DNA from: Xanthostigma xanthostigma
Taxonomy: Eukaryota > Arthropoda > Insecta > Raphidioptera > Raphidiidae
Reading direction: 5' to 3'
Assembly: GCA_963575645.1 (NCBI GenBank)
Contig: OY754467.1
Location: 7,812,001-7,876,000 of the forward strand
Length of the DNA: 64,000 nucleotides
Position numbers and translations under genes: made by a program. Positions within the stretch are counted from its first letter, which is position 1, and each line of letters begins with the position of its first letter. This document shows positions 22,736-33,030 of this stretch, in pieces. Under the pieces are notes generated by a model. It was not told where the DNA came from. It did not search any database and was given only the letters and a program-made list of their open reading frames with translations.

Positions 22736-22972
22736 TTGTTGTGCGTGAAATAAAATGTTGGAAATAGTTTTGAAGAAGTTTAATCACAATACAAATCACT
22801 TAATTACCTTACGTAATTTCAATAAACTTTAAATATTACAATTAGGGTTGGCAGTACCGGAACTTCGTAACTTGTATCAGACGCCAAAATGGTGTCCTCA
22901 TTGTTTGCATCCGAACCTTCCTTGCGTCCGATCTATGTTGCATTTTGGAACGATAATGCATGAATGATTTCC

Positions 22973-23235
22973 ATTCGGAACTCAAAGGAATGGTGAGACC
23001 TCTGGTGAGAAATGCGCCGAACTGGCCCAAAGAGGGTTTTTGACAGTTAAACTATAGAGGCATAAGGTAAACATTGATTTAGAAACGCATGATGGAGGCT
23101 AGACCTAGACCTCCATCATTCGTTTCTAAATGAATGTTTACCTTATGTCTCTATAGTTTACCTGTCAAAAACCCCCCTTATGGCAGTTCGGCGCATTTTT
23201 CACCAGAGGTCTCACCATTCCTTTGGGCTCCGAAT
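22973..23235. repeat. Foldback repeat, about 130-bp arms
   Basis: The arm from TTCGGAACTCAAAGGAATGG (22975) inward matches the inverse of the arm ending CATTCCTTTGGGCTCCGAA (23234). The arms meet at GAGGCTAGACCTAGACCTCC near 23104. They are diverged by substitutions and one-base changes. No coding content. It lies just right of the TAGGGTTGG end fragment at 22844. Confidence 0.85.
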
Positions 23236-24950
23236 AGTTACGATATGAAAAAAAATCTTGTATGTCGCATTTTAAATGAATTTCACTGTACGTGACTAAA
23301 GCCGTGCCGGTTCGAAACGAAAGAATGATAGTGCTTACTTATAAAATATTATATGAAAACAGCAGACGCCATATGGTTAAGATATGCATCGCAACAGTAC
23401 ATACGCGAAACTTACTACCTCTGACGGAAGGTAGATAGCTGGTGGAGGTGATGGTGGTGACTCGACGTTCAACAGTAAATTGATATCTATAATGCGAGCG
23501 TTCCCTGAGGCCAGGAATAATAGGAATACGACGCTACTTCTGTCCGTATAAACATACGGAGTGGCTTTTTAAAATTCGAACACTTTTTTATTTCGTAAAA
23601 GAAGGACTTTCGAACGAAAAAAGTTGCAGGGAATCGAAGGGAAAGGACGTTGGTGTAGTTTTTTTTTTTCATTTGCTGGAACGGCCATCGAGATATCAAT
23701 GTCACCTCTATTTTACCATTCCAACCCACAAGTGGGGAATGTAGTTTAGGTCAAAAATCACTTTTCAAAAATTTTACAATATCTTTCCGTTTTGAGGTCC
23801 CCCGAATCCAAAAAACATATTTGAGAAAAAAAAAACTGTGCGTCTATTAGTCTGTGAACACGATACAGGTCAAACGGTTGAGCGGATTGAAACCAAATTT
23901 TGGTATGCTAATATGAATATCATATTGAATACTAGCCATTATTCGCGTCACCTCACACGGTATCTTTTTTTCTTTTTTATAATCAAATCTCAACATTTTT
24001 GAAGTTGGAAGGGTCCCGTCGCCCAATTGGCTGGATTTTTTTTTAAATAAGAACTCATATTTTTATGCCGGATTAATTATTGTTCTTTGAGTCAAAGGAA
24101 ATATCTTTTATACCAAACATTTATCGATTTGATGCAATCCTGAATCGCTTTTGACTTCTCAATTCATCTCATGTTTCCTATTTTAGTGGATCGTGAGTCG
24201 GAAAAAACCCCGTAAAACCCGACTGTTTGATGCAACTAGCTCTCGAAAATGTTCACATATTATGCACACAAACACACCTCATACGCACAAACAAAATGCG
24301 ACAGCTCAGCCTATGCGAGGCAGACACATGGGATGAATTTTAGAACCAAACAGCGGCTCAAGATTGTCTCAAATCGAGAAATGTTTGGTTCAAAAGTTAT
24401 TTTCTTTAATCCAAAGAACAATAATCTGACGTAAAAAATATAGGTTCCTACTTAAAAAAAATGGTGACCTGGATATCTCGAAAGCGCCTCTAACAAATAA
24501 AAGAAGGTACACCCTTTATCCTTGATTTCCTGCAAATTAAGTCCGAAATTATTTTTTGAAATTCCTTCCTCGACGAAGGATTTTGAAAATTCACCTGTAT
24601 ATATCAACGACGCGGTTAACTCGTTGGCAAAATCAATTCTTGAAACAGTCTTCTGAGAGTATTTTTCTGTTTAAAAAAAATATAATTTGACGAAAAAGAT
24701 TACAGAATACAATGAAACTACCTTGAGAACAGGCAATCAATTCTATAATTTATGTGGTGTTTCCTTGATTCCTCTATTACACGATCCTAGATTCTAATCT
24801 GCGAGATAATAAATAATAGCGCAAGAGAACGAAATATGGACGCAATTAGACTATTCAACATGGTGTAATAAATAAAATTTAATCAGTTCAATATAAACTA
24901 TTACAAAATAGATATAATATTTATCAATCTGTAAGAAACAATCATACCTA
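23236..24950. other. Long spacer, no gene seen
   Basis: About 1.7 kb. Several sentences of low-complexity A/T and generic transposon-like words occur, such as GTCAAACGGTTGAGCGGATT near 23870 and GGATATCTCGAAAGCGC near 24471. An 80-codon minus-strand frame at 23487-23729 has no recognisable domain. I could not define any element ends. Confidence 0.4.
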
Positions 24951-25036
24951 CTAAGTATGAGGCGTGAGTTTGGCCGCTCCTTGGCCACAACAACCCTTGT
25001 GATCAAGGGGTGTCCGGGCTCACGTCTCATAATTAG
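24951..25036. ncRNA. Three-arm structured motif (candidate RNA or hairpin element)
   Basis: CTAAGTATGAGGCGTGAG (24951-24968) pairs with CTCACGTCTCATAATTAG (25019-25036), with one mismatch and one G-T pair. Inside are two further hairpins: GGCC..GGCC (about 24972-24986), and ACCCTTG with CAAGGGGT around TGAT (about 24993-25011). The result is a compact three-way junction in GC-rich sequence surrounded by AT-rich DNA. I do not recognise an RNA family; it could equally be a short hairpin repeat. Confidence 0.4.
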
Positions 25037-26080
25037 GCTTTTGAAAAAAAATAATTATCGATTTTTTTATTGTATTTTAAAACTTTATTATAAATAATAT
25101 TGATAATCGATGCGAAAAACTTTCAAAAAACTTTTTTTAAATTAATTATAAGCAATTTAAAATTGATAAAATATTAATAAAAAACACGTGACTGCAAACG
25201 CACTAAAATTGTTTTTGACAGTTGTGACCTCATAATGTTAAAATGTATATACGCAGTATACTATCAATGGCTTCTACATGTATTATTATAATAATATAAA
25301 TTACGATTATGACGTCACATTATGTTCGGGAAATGTCGGCGCGTTCTCGGAAGTGGGTACAAAAATTTATTTTTAATTTGATATAACTTTTGAATTAAAA
25401 AGAACATAAAAAAAAGAAAAATAGTTTTGTTATAAAACTTATATACGATCTTTCCATTTATGACAAAACAAAATTTCATTCAAAAGCCCAATTGGTGTAA
25501 ACCTTCGTGTTCTTGATATTCATATCATACTTCCATTTATCATACTTACCTTTAATTGATCTTATGTTTACGCATATAGCCCTAGTTGCTGAGCATTTTA
25601 TATTTAAATTAAAAAAAAAAAACATGGTGTAATGTAATCGTTAGGCAAGCGGCTCTCAAAAATTTCGATGTTACGCGTGTGCAGTCGCTCTTCGTTCGCG
25701 GCGAATTGTTTGGGAATCACCGCTTCGAACAACGATTAAATAAAAATCGGGAGAGGGAGCGTGTTTACATAAACGGAACGATTTGCAGCTATCGTTAAAT
25801 CGTATCGACCTAGTCTTGTACTCCGTGAACATAAACTAATGGAACTTATGTTCAAGTGATTACGTGATGCAGAGTCGTTTCTTGAATATACCCTCTCACC
25901 CTATTACTTACATCATTGACACAGCGAATAGATTATACCCATTCTCTGTTATGGCAACCAGTGTTGAAAATGTCCACTAATGTACCATCGAGTTAAATAA
26001 AATAGCTGCTACTAGTGTGACCTGTGCGAATTATTCGCACTAAATAAGTATAATAATTATCCCTTTACAAAATTATGTTT
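25037..26080. other. Spacer, no gene seen
   Basis: AT-rich sequence with no element ends or coding frames that I can support. Confidence 0.4.
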
Positions 26081-26144
26081 TAAATATGATTGCAGGTATT
26101 CAATTCGTTTCTAATTTTGCACACTGCTTATAACGTTCTTCTTT

Positions 26145-26430
26145 TTGTTGTATTACAATATGAAGCTCAGATGACAGATCGAAGAAATATTTTACTAAAA
26201 TTGTCATATAGAGGCGCAAGTAGCAAAAGCGCTGAGCTAAGCCGTCAGATGGCATCATGCAGCATTGCTGTGACGTTGTTCAGCGTTGCTCGCTGTTTCA
26301 AGCCGTCAGACGGCAGTATGCAGTATTGTGTCTGTTGTATTACAATATGAAGGTCAGGTGACAGATCGATGTGTTGACGTTGTTTCAAAATTGTAGCCGT
26401 CAGATGGCAGACGTTGTTCAGCGTTGCTGT
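26145..26430 (+). repeat. Diverged direct repeats, GCCGTCAGATGGCA type
   Basis: TTGTATTACAATATGAAG with a following CAG(A/G)TGACAGATCGA occurs at about 26149 and about 26336. GCCGTCAGA(T/C)GGCA occurs three times (about 26240, 26301, 26396), and GACGTTGTTCAGCGTTGCT occurs twice. The pattern is a decayed tandem duplication with a period of about 186 bp. An 86-codon frame across it has no recognisable domain. Confidence 0.65.
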
Positions 26431-26837
26431 TAATTAATTAATTTACAAAAACAAAAGCAATAATAAATTTTTTAGTTGTCGATGTCAGTAGAGCAAGCAA
26501 TTATCTGTAAAATGATATATAATTTATGTGGAGAAATTGTGTGGTTTTTTCTAAAAAGGGAGGCAAACATCTTTAACCTTAGCGTATTAATATATATGAT
26601 TCTTTGGCATCTTATAAGAACGTTTTGGTTTTTTATTAAGTCGCGTTTCGTGAATGTCGGACGAAACTTTGTAATTGATTTTAAACTAACTTCCTGATGA
26701 GATAGAGACTTGAAAAATTTAACATAACTCAAAATTAGATAACAATACGATAAAATATTAAAATAAAGAAGAAAATAATAATAAACACAATTAATTCATT
26801 CTTACTTATTTATCGTTGTAAGGCATTTAGCAATCGT

Positions 26838-26910
26838 CGTTCATAGCTCAGTTGGTTAGAGCGTCGTGCTAATAACGCGAAGGTCGCGAGTTCGATTCCC
26901 CTATGGGCCA
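26838..26910 (+). tRNA. tRNA-Ile (AAT), degenerate, probably a pseudogene
   Basis: The D arm (GCTC AGTTGGTTA GAGC), the anticodon arm (TCGTG CTAATAA CGCGA, anticodon AAT) and the 3' ATGGGCCA are those of eukaryotic tRNA-Ile. Defects are visible. The 5' acceptor strand is CGTTCAT, giving a C-C mismatch and two G-T pairs. One of the two bases between the acceptor and D stems is missing. The T stem GCGAG/CCCCT has two mismatches. The B box is GAGTTCGATTCC instead of the usual GGTTCGATCCC. It is either a tRNA relic or the head of a tRNA-derived repeat. Confidence 0.65.
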
Positions 26911-26948
26911 TATAATATTTTTATTTTTTTTTACGATGTGTTTTTGTT

Positions 26949-27172
26949 TTTACCACGTTTTGACGTGATAACGTCTTATAAATTGATGAAACACCAGCTG
27001 CACGCACGAAAAAGTGTAACGCCGTAACGTTCCGCCTGACCCTGTGCGTGCAAGCGAGAGCGCAGTATAAGCGATAGAGGGTCGGTAAAAATATAGTTTG
27101 ACAGCTACTAAAATTTAGGTTATGTGTTATTAAATATGATATTCGAGCGGAATACGTTATCACGTAAAACTA
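26949..27172. mobile_element. MITE-like element with ACGTGATAACGT ends
   Basis: GTTTTGACGTGATAACGT near 26955 is inverted as ACGTTATCACGTAAAAC near 27153. The interior includes a GCACGCAC / GTGCGTGC pair. An 80-codon minus-strand frame spans it without a recognisable domain. No target duplication identified. Confidence 0.6.
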
Positions 27173-27820
27173 TCGTCCGTAAACCGACTTTACAGACAAC
27201 CAATTTTTTGTTAACTAAAAAGAAGAAAAATTTTATTATTTCGCATAAATGACCAAGTTGTCAAAAATGCACTTTTAATAAAAAAAAAGTATAAAATATT
27301 TTTTTTAATTCGTAGGATTTGAAACTCAATACGTGGGGCGCATTATTCGTTTCATCTCATAAATAGATTTTTTCATTGATACTCTCTACACTTCTTATAT
27401 AACTGTCGCATGCACCCCTACGCTTTCTGTTTCAAGTGCTACAAGTTAAAAAAAATATTTTATATTTTTTAGTTCGTTTTAAAAACATGGTATATTTAGA
27501 AAAAATCTGATCTGTTGCGTAGACCATTTTCTAAATCAATGATTAACGCAGCTACAAAGTGAAATATCTACAATTACATAACTTCATCAAGACAGCGATT
27601 ATCTGAAACATGTAATCAAGAAAGTTAGCTTCTCGGCATTCCGATTGTCACCCAACTGTTTGCGTAATTCATTAATTACCGAAAGCGGATGGAAGGCAAG
27701 TCGAGGATAGAAATTTCCAGTCGTGTAGCGAAGGATTCAAAGAATGTGTTTAATGGAAGAACGGAAGAGTTGGAACGACATAACAGGAATAGACATTTTT
27801 GAACTGTTACGGGAAGAGCT
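27173..27820. other. Spacer, no gene seen
   Basis: AT-rich sequence. No supported feature. Confidence 0.4.
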
Positions 27821-27824
27821 ATGC

Positions 27825-27985
27825 TGCACGTTAATAACTGTTTTTACGAGAACAGGTTCTTAGAGATCGTGTTTTTGAAAAGCAGATTCTTGGAAAAGCT
27901 TTCTAAAAGAATAGGTTTTTGAAAAACAAGGCTTAGAAACTGGACTGTAGAAAAACAGCATTTTTAACCGACGAAAAACAAAAAC
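27825..27985 (+). repeat. Degenerate GAACAGGTTCTTAGA repeats, left block
   Basis: Words such as GAGAACAGGTTCTTAGAGA, GAAAAGCAGATTCTTGGAAA and AAAGAATAGGTTTTTGAAAA follow one another at roughly 25-30 bp. The same kind of sequence reappears at 28797-28835 and 31065-31320, on the far sides of the foldback and the retrotransposons. An older minisatellite may therefore have been split by insertions. Confidence 0.5.
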
Positions 27986-28011
27986 GGAGGAGGTTCTCAA
28001 TTCGACGCGTA

Positions 28012-28072
28012 TATTTTTTTTTTTTTTATTTTTTTTTTTATTTTTTTTTTTTTTTTTATTTATGTATGACCA
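28012..28072 (+). repeat. Poly-T tract
   Basis: About 55 bases of T interrupted by single A residues. Simple sequence. Confidence 0.9.
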
Positions 28073-28390
28073 CGCATAACTTTTTACAGAGTAGTCCGAT
28101 TTTGATAATTATTTTTTTGTTTGAAAGGGTATACCCCGAAGTTGGTCCCATATAAATTTGGTAAAAAAATTCCAACCCTAAGGGTAGGAAAACAGGGGAT
28201 GATTGATTGTTCACTCACTGATTGTAATGTATGACCACACATAACTTTTTACAGAGTGGTCCAATTTTGATAATTATTTTTTTATTGGATAGGGTATACC
28301 TCGAGGCTCGTCTCATATAAATTTGGAAAAAAAACTCCTACCCTAAGGGTGGGAAAATAGGGGTGATTTATAGTTCACTCACAGATTTTC
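28068..28390 (+). repeat. Two tandem copies of a repeat of about 158 bp
   Basis: ATGTATGACCACGCATAACT at 28072 and ATGTATGACCACACATAACT at 28229 start two collinear copies. Both continue through CTTTTTACAGAGT.GTCC, GGGTATACC and CCCTAAGGGT to GTTCACTCAC.GATT. The copies differ by scattered substitutions. Confidence 0.85.
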
Positions 28391-28442
28391 ATGCTTTGTG
28401 TATTACAATTATAAATTATATAGCCACAAAAAATTATAAAAT

Positions 28443-28797
28443 AAAAACTTTTTAACAAAAAAATTAAACCGCCGAAAAACTGAAAAGCAAAAAATAATAA
28501 ATCTTTTTATTTAACTAAGTAGTTGAACGTACGTGACAGTCTAGTATATCTAAGTAATTTTGAGTCGGCGTCAACAATCCTTCGCCGGAAATCTCTGAGA
28601 GTTCACCAGAGTTCTCTAATTTGATTTGGTTATTTCTTTTAGTGATCTTTGTTCATTGATTGTTTGACGCCGACTCAAAATTACTTAGATATACTAGACT
28701 GTCACGTACGTTCAACTACTTAGTTAAATAAAAAGATTTATTATTTTTTGCTTTTCAGTTTTTCGGCGGTTTAATTTTTTTGTTAAAAAGTTTTTTT
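28443..28797. repeat. Foldback element, about 137-bp arms
   Basis: The arm AAAAACTTTTTAACAAAAAA (28443) to GGCGTCAACAATCC (28579) is almost exactly inverted at 28658-28797, around a loop of about 78 bp. The arms include the CCGCCGAAAAACTG and GTACGTGACAGTCTAG words. It has no coding capacity and interrupts the GAACAGGTTCTT repeats. Confidence 0.9.
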
Positions 28798-28869
28798 AAG
28801 AACACGTTCTTAGAGAACAGGTTCCTAAAAAATCGTTATAGCGTCAAGTAGGTACATTAAAATTACACA

Positions 28870-29099
28870 AAGAACATTTGAATAAAAAAATTTATATTAA
28901 TATTTAAAATCGTTAACTGAGTATAAACAACATGATTGCAATCTTTTCTTTAATTCAGACTTAAATTTAGAATATGGCAGTGCAGTTAAATGTGCCGGTA
29001 GTGTGTTGTGGATTCGTAGCGCCGCACACTCAGGACTATTGAAAAGTAGTGTTAAGTTGCACTTAGGTAAAATGATTTTCATATTGTGACGTGTTTGAT
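28870..29099 (-). pseudogene. 3' part of non-LTR retrotransposon B (reverse transcriptase C-terminus)
   Basis: The minus-strand frame ends at 28897 and reads NMKIILPKCNLTLLFNSP, then LPAHLTALPYSKFKSELKKR and a stop. This is the usual C-terminal end of Jockey-superfamily (Rex1/CR1-like) polyproteins (N.RLPK..LTL....YNsLP..lK.l....FK..Lk..L). Its upstream part lies at 30719-31057; the two were separated by retrotransposon A. A poly-A-like tail of its own is not clear. Confidence 0.75.
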
Positions 29100-29384
29100 T
29101 TTTTTTTTTTTTTTTTTAATTTTAATTTACATTTATTTAATTTAATTTAATTTAATTTACATTTTTTCTACATATTAATATTAATGTTTACTGCCCAACT
29201 TGGCAAAGCCAGTGCTAGGGCAGGACTCAACATATTGTGGCTGTGCAGACCGAGTTACAATTGATATTTATTTTACTTTATAGTTGAGGATGATTATAAT
29301 TTCCAATATGTACGTAGTTCATGTGTTTTTGTGTGCGTATAAGTGCGTGTATGTAGGTATGTGAGTGTGGGGGTGTAATATATG

Positions 29385-29460
29385 CGTATGCTACTGTGTG
29401 CGTGTGTGTGTACATGTGTATGTGTTTGTATGTGGGTGTGTGTGTGTGTGCGCAAACTTA
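29385..29460 (+). repeat. GT/TG-rich simple repeat
   Basis: A run dominated by GTGTGTG with ATGTGTATG interruptions, inside the 3' untranslated part of retrotransposon A. Confidence 0.85.
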
Positions 29461-29483
29461 TATGAGAGTATGTGCGGTGATGT

Positions 29484-30718
29484 CTAACGGTTATGTAATA
29501 TATTTTGGTAAGTTTGTGTATGGTTTTGTAGTAGCCAGTGTATAATATGTTTTTTGAACCTATTGATGCCCGTAATCGATTTTATGTCCAGTGGCAAGTT
29601 GTTGTACATTTTGGGAGCCAGGTAGCTAAAATGATTTTGGCCGAACGTTTTTGCCTTCTTGGGGACTTGGATATCTTGGTGCAGTCTGGATCTGGTTTCA
29701 TAGGAATGTTGAATAGGGATACGTAGAGAGGATTTGCGGTGATAGTGAATAAGAATAGTTTTTAGGTAAAGTTGATATACCTATATTTAACACCTGAAAG
29801 TCATGATACAGTTTTGAAGATGGGTACATGTATGGTTTTTTAAGGATGATTCGGATAAGAATTTTCTGGATGTTTTGGACAGGGGCTAGGATAGTTTTGA
29901 AAGTACCTCCCCACGCGATTATGCCGTATGTCAGTAGTGATTGGCAAAGAGCAAAGTATACTGTCCTTAAGTTGAGTTCAGTCATGTAATGTCTAAGCGT
30001 CGAGAATATATAGATGAGTTTTCGCATTCGATTTGTCAAAGTCTGTATGTGCACATCCCACTTCAGTCTGTAGTCTATTGTAACACCAAGATATTTGATA
30101 TTTTTGACGTTTGTTATTGGCGCACAATTACAGGTAAGGTGGTCATCACATTTGTGCAGTCGTAGTTGTAGGTTCGTCGGTTGTCCTGTTATATTGGCAC
30201 TAAAAGTTATGTATTTCGTCTTTGTTATGTTCAAAGTCAGTAGGTTGTTGTTAAGCCATCTATATATTTTCGTCATTTGTTTTTCTGCTCCAGCCATTGT
30301 CTCGTCCCAGGTAGATCCAGAGAAATACAGTACAGTGTCATCAGCGTATGATAATATCAGTCCATCAGTGTTCATGTTACACAGGCCGTTGACGTATAGT
30401 AAGAATAGAATTGGTCCAAGAACTGTGCCCTGTGGAACACCAAAACTGATGGAGCGTCCCGAACTCTGCACTGTACCAACTCTAGTGGTCTGTGTCCTGT
30501 CAGTCAAGTAGCTTTCAAACCATTTGAAAGGTACGTCACGGATACCAATGTTGGAAAGTTTTTGGAGGAGGATTTTGTGGGAGACTGTATCAAATGCTTT
30601 CGCTAAGTCCAGAAATACTGCCAAACTTTTTTTGTCGTTGTCTATGTCAGTGGTGATAATTTCAGTCAGTCTGGCAAGCGCATCATTGGTCGATCTGTTT
30701 TGTCGAATTATGCTTAGT
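29484..30718 (-). pseudogene. Reverse transcriptase of retrotransposon A (truncated, frameshifted)
   Basis: This is an RNA-dependent DNA polymerase of a non-LTR retrotransposon, Jockey/CR1/Rex1-like. Motifs in order on the minus strand are: RQNRSTNDALARLTEI; palm A, FLDLAKAFDTVSH; motif B, GVPQGTVLGPILFLLYVNG; the catalytic YADDTVLYFSG; LTLNITKTKYITF; and thumb IKYLGVTIDYRLKWDVHI. After LYHDFQVLNI, near 29770, the frame shifts by one base and resumes as LYLKTILIHYHRKSSLR. It continues through FGQNHFSYLAPKMYNNLPLD to a stop at 29484. The endonuclease domain is missing at the 5' end. With the truncation and frameshift it cannot be active. The first residues of the long open frame (30719-30792) belong to element B. 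Confidence 0.9.
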
Positions 30719-31057
30719 ACAAGAAAGAGAAAATCTGTTTTTATGCTTTTGTATATAGCACAGAGAAAAATAAATGTATATTGAAGGAACAATTAAAATG
30801 TGATGTTTCACAAAATACTCCTTACAACTATCTCTAAATCCAAGATTAAATATGGTTCTAATGGCTTTTTTCTGCAGCAAAAAAATTCTATTGATTGCGG
30901 AGGAGCTACAGCCCCAAAACATGATTCCAAATTTGACGTGTTGGAAGAAATATGCATAATAAGTGGTTAGGTCTAAATTAAGATCATAGCAACTATGATG
31001 AATTTTCCGCAGAGCAAATAAAGATCTTGCTAGCTTAGAACTTAAGTTGGAAATGTG
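30719..31057 (-). pseudogene. Upstream part of non-LTR retrotransposon B (reverse transcriptase C-terminal region)
   Basis: The minus-strand frame reads HISNLSSKLARSLFALRKI, then TTYYAYFFQHVKFGIMFWGC, INRIFLLQKKAIRTIFNLG, and finally YIYFSLCYIQKHKNRFSLSC up to the junction with A. These are the post-palm blocks of Jockey-superfamily reverse transcriptases ('LS.kLa.a.faLr', 'YyA.f.shl.YGi..WG', 'if.lQKkaiR.i', 'y...fK...iLtvpslYiy'). The rest of the frame continues at 29099-28897. The palm with YADD is absent, so this copy is 5'-truncated. Confidence 0.82.
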
Positions 31058-31064
31058 TAGAGTC

Positions 31065-31320
31065 CTGTTTAAGAACAGCTTTTAAAAAAGCAGGTTTATG
31101 AAGAACGGACTCTTGAGGAATATGTTCTTAAAGAACATTCTGGAAGAGTGGGTTTTTAATTAAGAACATTTCTTGGGAATAAGGTTAAAAAAAATATTGT
31201 ATTGTTTTACGTTGCGAAGAACAGGAGTTACGAGGATACAAAGAAGAAAGTAAAAAGTATAAAACAATTATTGAAGAACAGATTCTTCTGTTCTATAATC
31301 TGTTTTTTCTTCTTAAAAAT
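31065..31320 (+). repeat. Degenerate GAACAGGTTCTT repeats, right block
   Basis: Words AAGAACAGCTTTTAAAAAAG, GAAGAACGGACTCTTGAGGA, TGTTCTTAAAGAACATTCTG and GAAGAACAGATTCTTCTGTT recur at irregular spacing. They resemble the block at 27825-27985. Confidence 0.5.
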
Positions 31321-32597
31321 ACAAAAAATTCAACATTACCGATAGTCTTATGGTCACGAATAATTAGTAATTAATAAATTTTTATTTTTTAATTAAAACT
31401 TTGACACCCTGTATCTTCGTTGATGTTGATATTTCGAAAAAGCGCCAAAGGAAAAAAAAATCTTACTTGTTGAAGCCCTATTCGCTGGTGAAAAAATAAC
31501 GTCAACTTTGGAATCAGCCTGTATTGTTGGCAGGGTTTGGCACTGCGACCCGAGTTTGTTTTTTTTTTTAATAATGTTAAAGAAAAGTTGAAAGGAGAAT
31601 TACTTTCTTAACTTTTTAAACGAATTGACAATTAAATCTTTCAAAGTTTCGCAAATACGGTAGGAGGCTAATAACCTTAAAGAAACTCGACTCTTTCTAC
31701 ATTCAATATGAATGTCTAGGACCCCTGTTTATCGCTTATCAACATGTTGCCTGCCGCAAGACTATAATATTGTTCCCTCAATGTTTTTCCACCCTAGAAT
31801 CAATATTAAATGGTTGTTGATTTTCAATATATAGCGTACACAATACTATGACGGTATAAACACAACATAAATGTTATGAATTTCATAAAAAAAATCTTCC
31901 GATTCGCTCTCTTCCTATACCCGTCTCACTTTTTCCGTGCTCGCTTTAGGGTTGATAAAATTTAATAGAAATTTTTGAGGCGTGCGTAGCGAAAATGTAT
32001 TCCATTGTAAAAAAAAGTAATTTGCTTTATGAAAACAAATAAATTATTAACTATTGCTCTTTAAAAAACGCATATTTTAGTTGATTTTCATTAAAGGGAT
32101 ACAATGCATGATTTTTTTATGCGCAACGAATTTATAAATTCATAGAAAAGTATAATCTCTAGCGACACCGTGGTTTATATGACGTTTTTATGGCTTGTCA
32201 ATTACAAGCCCCCAGTTCCCGGGTTCTAATCCGAGAAAGTTGTAAAAATAGCAATAGGATTCGTATATAACGGGAACTTTATGCTCAGAGCATATTTTAA
32301 GCAATTTTCAATAGAGAGCTACCTACCCGTAACGTCTTACCCGCACTCACGTATAATAGACAGTCTTGTAACCGCCTGGCACACAAATTTAGACCCGACT
32401 AAAAGGTCTGGCTTATTTTTTTCTAATTTTATTAAATACAAGTTTGAGGGTATTAAACTTTCAAAATGCCTCTAGGATTTTTTTTTTGCAAATAAAATTT
32501 TGCAAAGTTAAAAACTCACAGCTTGAATAGGCCCCACTGCCCTTCAACTAGATCTTTGATTTTGCGCTGCCTCAAAAATGTTTGATAGCTCTCCTAC
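31321..32597. other. Spacer, no gene seen
   Basis: About 1.3 kb of AT-rich sequence. A 64-codon plus-strand frame at 32281-32475 has no recognisable domain. No element ends found. Confidence 0.4.
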
Positions 32598-32940
32598 TAT
32601 AGTAGAATCTCTACAACTCGGACTTCAAGGGAGACGCCAAAAAATCCAAGTTAAAAAATTTTCGACATGAAAAATTTCGATTTTGTAAGGAAATATTCAT
32701 TCTAATCAATTTTAAGTTGCTATGCTCGAGATACAGAGGCCCAATTTATGTTTCCGAGTTATGGAGGGAAAATGTGTAGGTACCTTAATGGCTTGTAGGA
32801 ACTCACTGATTATTTCGATTTATATAGAGGGTTAAGATTTCGAGTGATGGAGGTTTTGGGGCTTGAAGGGACGGGAACTAAACATTTTGTTTTGGAGGTT
32901 TTTGACTTATCGAGGTTCAACTTAAAGAAGTTCTACTGTA
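32598..32940. mobile_element. Pogo/Tigger-like MITE
   Basis: The ends are TAGTAGAATCTCTACAACTC (from 32600) and the inverse of CAGTAGAACTTCTTTAAGTT (to 32938), flanked by TA at 32598-32599 and 32939-32940. The interior repeats 'cga/gag-TT-ATGGAGG' sub-terminal words. The 339-bp element has no transposase. The CAGTAGAA(C/T)CTCT terminus is typical of pogo-like elements. Confidence 0.75.
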
Positions 32941-33030
32941 TTACGAAACCTGCATTAAGGAAGTACCCTCGGTACGCAGTAAGTCAAAGAATTTCACTTT
33001 TCTACTTGAGTGACGTAGTACTATATAATT

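Larger units (their letters stand above)
29100..30718 (-). mobile_element. Non-LTR retrotransposon A, 5'-truncated, nested inside B
   Basis: The element runs on the minus strand from a truncated 5' end at about 30718 to a poly-A tract (poly-T at 29100-29118 on the plus strand). The tract is preceded by AATTT-type repeats and a CA/GT-rich 3' untranslated part (29310-29475). It encodes reverse transcriptase and the conserved C-terminal tail (see 29484-30718). At both ends the flanking sequence is retrotransposon B, in the same orientation, so A was inserted into B. A target duplication is not obvious. Confidence 0.88.

Noticed and set aside
30095-30511. A 138-codon plus-strand frame.
   Set aside because: It is the antisense shadow of the reverse transcriptase of retrotransposon A.
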